From Fidelibacterota bacterium (lineage in GTDB: Bacteria; Fidelibacterota; Marinisomatia; SCGC-AAA003-L08; TS1B11), in contig JADFMC010000090.1 in the NCBI GenBank assembly GCA_022564085.1, positions 1-7,998 on the forward strand: a DNA stretch of 7,998 nt. Direction: 5' to 3'. A program made the position numbers and the translations under genes. Below the pieces are notes generated by a model that worked only from the letters and a program-made list of their open reading frames with translations, was not told the origin of the DNA and did no database searches. Below, piece by piece: positions 6,070 through 7,998 of this stretch; positions within the stretch are counted from its first letter, which is position 1; each line of letters starts with the position of its first letter.

Positions 6070-6384
6070 ATGGCCCTGCGAGGCCTTTTTATTTGTTATG
6101 GTGGCACTAAGGTAATATCGGTGTGGGCGAGGCGTCATAAGAGGACGGAAGAAAACCAGAGCAGGCAACGGGTTATCCCGGTGGCCGGCACCCTGGAGAC
6201 CCGGGTAGCGATCGTTTCTCCAGAGGCCCTCACAGATAAATTAAGCCCTGAAGCTCGGGCTCACCTGGCCGCCAGGGAGAAAACCACGACCGAAGTTTTG
6301 AAGTTTGCCCAGGACGATCCCGCTGCCGCCAGCAAGCTATTGCGTGTATGGCTGGTCGGCCAGCCCGAAAAGAGCAGTGGATAA
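6070..6384 (+). CDS. Small ORF with a C-terminus like the FliG-binding tail of FliF
   Basis: The 104-residue frame ends LAAREKTTTEVLKFAQDDPA then AASKLLRVWLVGQPEKSSG. The pattern hydrophobic-x-x-A-x-x-(D/N)P-x-x-(V/A)-x-x-(L/I)-(L/I)-R-x-W-L is that of the extreme C-terminus of the flagellar M-ring protein FliF, which binds FliG. The ring-building domains of FliF are absent. Residues 1-20 are mildly hydrophobic but not a clear membrane helix, and residues 21-35 are basic and polar. ATG 6070 has no Shine-Dalgarno; GTG 6121 follows AAGG at 6108-6111 and would give 87 residues with the tail intact. No flagellar gene is nearby. It may be a relic of a fliF gene, a free FliG-binding peptide, or an unrelated protein with a convergent helix. 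The reading frame is moderately supported; the family link is tentative. Confidence 0.5.
   Translation: MALRGLFICYGGTKVISVWARRHKRTEENQSRQRVIPVAGTLETRVAIVSPEALTDKLSPEARAHLAAREKTTTEVLKFAQDDPAAASKLLRVWLVGQPEKSSG
6072..6090 (+). terminator. Weak candidate intrinsic terminator after the HTH_17 gene
   Basis: GGCC (6072-6075), a six-base loop, GGCC (6082-6085) and then five T's (6086-6090) give a minimal hairpin plus T-tract about 125 bases after the HTH_17 stop codon. The stem is only 4 bp and cannot be extended. It overlaps the first codons of the 6070 reading frame, so if it works as a terminator that frame probably starts later. Confidence 0.3.
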
Positions 6385-6466
6385 CCTGTAGCAATATTTC
6401 CCTCTCGGGTGCTCAACATTCGAATAGCGATGCTCTCCGCGTTCCCGGCTGACCGGTACCGATCTG

Positions 6467-6483
6467 GACCGCGAGTGACGGTC
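6467..6483 (+). other. Small hairpin in the 6385-6588 intergenic region
   Basis: GACCG (6467-6471) and CGGTC (6479-6483) form a 5-bp stem with a 7-nt loop, extendable by one G-U pair. It is followed by TTCAATT rather than a T-run. It lies about 85 bases after the FliF-tail-like ORF and may help end its transcript. Nothing else recognisable occurs in this roughly 200-bp gap apart from the strong ribosome binding site of the next gene. Confidence 0.2.
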
Positions 6484-6588
6484 TTCAATTGCCCGTTCAG
6501 CTGGCGATTGCTTTCGGGTAGCTAATTTCCTAAGCTTTAGCATTATCAACCATCTACACTGAAGCAATAATCAAAAAGGAGAGGTTAC

Positions 6589-6999
6589 ATGAACGCCAAA
6601 AAAATGTTGCAGGCCTGGCTGGCAGGGTTCGTGGTGATGTACATAATCTCTATTATCTGGTATCTGTTTATCATCGGCGGCTATAATGAAGTCCAGTTCG
6701 CGGCCGTAGCCCGGGCGGAACCGTCCATGACCCTGATCATCGTGGGGTATCTGGTGCTCACATTCCTCATGTCTTACATCTATCCCATCGGGTTCAAGGG
6801 CGGTGCGCCGCTGCATGAGGGGCTGCGCTTCGGTGTGCTGCTGGGGCTGGTGATCAGTTTACCCACGGCCCTGATCTATTCCGGTGCCTATAATATGCCC
6901 CTCATCGCCAACCTGATCGACGCAGCCTATCACACGGTGGAAATCACGATCGGCGCCACGGTGATGGCTCTTATCTACGGTAGTGCGGCGGCCGGTTAA
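6589..6999 (+). CDS. Small four-helix integral membrane protein, function unknown
   Basis: The 136-residue protein has four predicted membrane helices at about residues 8-30, 47-67, 79-99 and 112-134. The first is preceded by NAKK, which favours a cytoplasmic N-terminus. Between helices 2 and 3 lies GFKGGAPLHEGLRFGVLLGL (68-87), and the last helix ends IGATVMALIYG. This Gly-Glu-Gly-Leu-Arg-Phe-Gly pattern between helices recurs in an uncharacterised group of 4-TM bacterial proteins that I recall from Bacteroidetes-like genomes; I cannot give a sure family name. No catalytic or transport motif is evident. AGGAGAGG (6577-6584) is a strong Shine-Dalgarno and fixes the start. The gene stands alone: about 200 bp from the upstream ORF and convergent with the TPR/BamE-like gene downstream. 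Confidence 0.85.
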   Translation: MNAKKMLQAWLAGFVVMYIISIIWYLFIIGGYNEVQFAAVARAEPSMTLIIVGYLVLTFLMSYIYPIGFKGGAPLHEGLRFGVLLGLVISLPTALIYSGAYNMPLIANLIDAAYHTVEITIGATVMALIYGSAAAG

Positions 7000-7044
7000 C
7001 TGCCGGACATAAGCTGGGATAATATTTACTAACTGGGGGCCGCC
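6987..7044. other. Inverted repeat between convergent genes
   Basis: GGCGGCC (6987-6993, inside the last codons of the membrane-protein gene) is a perfect 7-base inverted match to GGCCGCC (7038-7044), around a 44-base AT-rich interval. A smaller CCGG/CCGG hairpin (6992-6995 with 7003-7006) competes with it. The location between convergent genes suggests a transcription stop in either direction, but no T-tract supports it. Confidence 0.2.
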
Positions 7045-7086
7045 CGCCGGTTACCACGTCTTCCTTGGACTACGGCTCAGCGAGCA

Positions 7087-7998
7087 TTATTCCACCAGCG
7101 GCGCCACCCGTTTGAGCTGGTAGTTCTCAAAGTAATAATGACCGGGAAAATTCCCACCCTGGTATTCCCACAGTTGGTGATTGACGCCGAATCGGTCGTT
7201 GTGCTCGGTGCGGTGATCGGGGCCGCCCAGGATCTCCTCCACCTGGGCCACCAGCATGCCGATCCGCGGCTTGGTGGGCGGCATACGGCCCCGCTCTTCA
7301 CGGGCCAGCCGCATCTGGTCCTCCATGGCCTTTTGGATTTCGGCCCGGGTAATGCCGGACAGGCGCTGCTCCAATAACACCACCAGCGAGTCCATTTCAG
7401 CCTTGCGTTCCGGGTCCAGCTCCCGCCCGAGCTTGAGCGATTCCAACGCCAGCGCCAGGGCGGAGTGGTCGGCGGCATAGTAAGCCCGTTGCAGCAGATC
7501 TTCGGCGATGCGCACCTTATAGCCATCGATCTCCACTTTCCGGGAACGGTCGGCGGAAATAGCCCGGTCATAGTATTTAAGGGCGGTGGTGAAATCGTGC
7601 TGGGTCCGCAGGGCGTGGCCCTGTCGGATCAACACTTCAGCAGAGAAGCGCACTACCAAATCTTCGTTCTCCGGTACCAGGTCCATGGCGATCTGTAACA
7701 GCTCGCCCGTATTTTCCAACCGGCCCCGCTGCAATTGATCATCGGCCCGCTGCAGGTAGACATAGCCGATTTCAGCCTTACCGGAGTCGATGGTGGCGGT
7801 TAAGGTTGTGTCCCCTCGCTGCTCGGCCTGGCGGTACCATTCCAGCGCCTCCTCCAGGCGGCCCTCGTCCTGACTGGCCCGGGCCAAATCCACCTGCTGG
7901 TAGGGTACCAGGCGTCCCGCCAGAGCTAGCAGGCGTTCAGCCCGGCGGCGGTGAACGTGCCGGGGATAGTCACTGACAAAGGCCCGCAGGCCATCCTC
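7087..7998 (-). CDS. TPR-like helical protein with C-terminal BamE/SmpA-like domain (5' end cut by the window)
   Basis: The frame is open from the window edge (7998) to TAA at 7087-7089, giving 303 visible residues; the true start lies outside. A GTG at 7891-7893 is only an internal codon, because coherent sequence (EDGLRAFVSDYPRHVHRRRA) precedes it. Residues about 36-150 carry TPR-like helices, including QDEGRLEEALEWYRQAEQRG and TQHDFTTALKYYDRAISADR. A charged helical part follows (150-235), then a Pro-rich linker (RMPPTKPR), and finally IGMLVAQVEEILGGPDHRTE with LWEYQGGNF and YYFENYQLKRV. The last part has the pattern GM-x-x-x-x-V-x-x-x-L-G-x-P-D ... WEY ... F-x-N-x-x-L-x-x-V of SmpA/OmlA/BamE-like domains. 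In BamE this fold serves outer-membrane protein assembly; in this protein the role is unknown. Envelope location is inferred; no signal peptide is in view. Confidence 0.82.
   Translation of the reverse strand, partial: EDGLRAFVSDYPRHVHRRRAERLLALAGRLVPYQQVDLARASQDEGRLEEALEWYRQAEQRGDTTLTATIDSGKAEIGYVYLQRADDQLQRGRLENTGELLQIAMDLVPENEDLVVRFSAEVLIRQGHALRTQHDFTTALKYYDRAISADRSRKVEIDGYKVRIAEDLLQRAYYAADHSALALALESLKLGRELDPERKAEMDSLVVLLEQRLSGITRAEIQKAMEDQMRLAREERGRMPPTKPRIGMLVAQVEEILGGPDHRTEHNDRFGVNHQLWEYQGGNFPGHYYFENYQLKRVAPLVE

Noticed and set aside
7077..7571. Second minus-strand open frame (164 aa) within the TPR/BamE-like gene
   Set aside because: Extremely rich in Trp, Arg, Pro and Ser, as expected of an out-of-frame reading of GC-rich coding DNA.
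1..7998. Search for tRNA, rRNA, CRISPR repeats and insertion-sequence ends
   Set aside because: No cloverleaf, rRNA-like block, regular direct-repeat array or transposase with terminal inverted repeats was seen by eye.

Overview
The window is bacterial, GC-rich (roughly mid-50s % by eye), and not from a genome I can name. Several starts have good Shine-Dalgarno sequences (GGAGGA before 4864, AGGAGAGG before 6589). The pairing of a secreted FG-GAP/ASPIC-UnbV protein with large secreted TPR proteins suits an environmental lineage of the FCB-group or Planctomycetes/Acidobacteria kind. This placement is an inference and is weak.

Left part (1-3995): a possible gene tail (2-241) is followed by a leader region with a nested GC-rich hairpin (314-367). 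Two translationally coupled genes come next (424-2304 and 2301-3995, ATGA overlap). The first encodes an exported seven-blade FG-GAP/VCBS protein with a C-terminal ASPIC/UnbV domain (CRTAC1 family). The second encodes an exported TPR solenoid. Together they look like a cell-envelope or extracellular binding pair.

Centre (4132-5946): this is an accessory island. An XRE-type repressor gene on the minus strand diverges from a plus-strand gene for a DUF3164 protein, a family known mainly from the early region of Mu-like phages. A perfect 17-bp palindrome (4558-4574) lies just upstream of the repressor start and is a likely operator. Downstream of the DUF3164 gene are a tightly overlapping 58-codon ORF and an excisionase/MerR-type (HTH_17) small DNA-binding protein. 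The layout is that of a phage lysis-lysogeny switch with a few early genes, but no transposase, integrase or structural gene is present. It may be a decayed prophage or a domesticated module.

Right part (6070-7998): a small ORF (6070-6384) has a C-terminus resembling the FliG-binding tail of the flagellar M-ring protein FliF, without any flagellar neighbours. A four-TM membrane protein of an uncharacterised type (6589-6999) follows. A convergent minus-strand gene, cut by the window end (7087-7998), encodes TPR-like helices ending in a BamE/SmpA-like domain.

No tRNA, rRNA, CRISPR array or complete insertion sequence was recognised.
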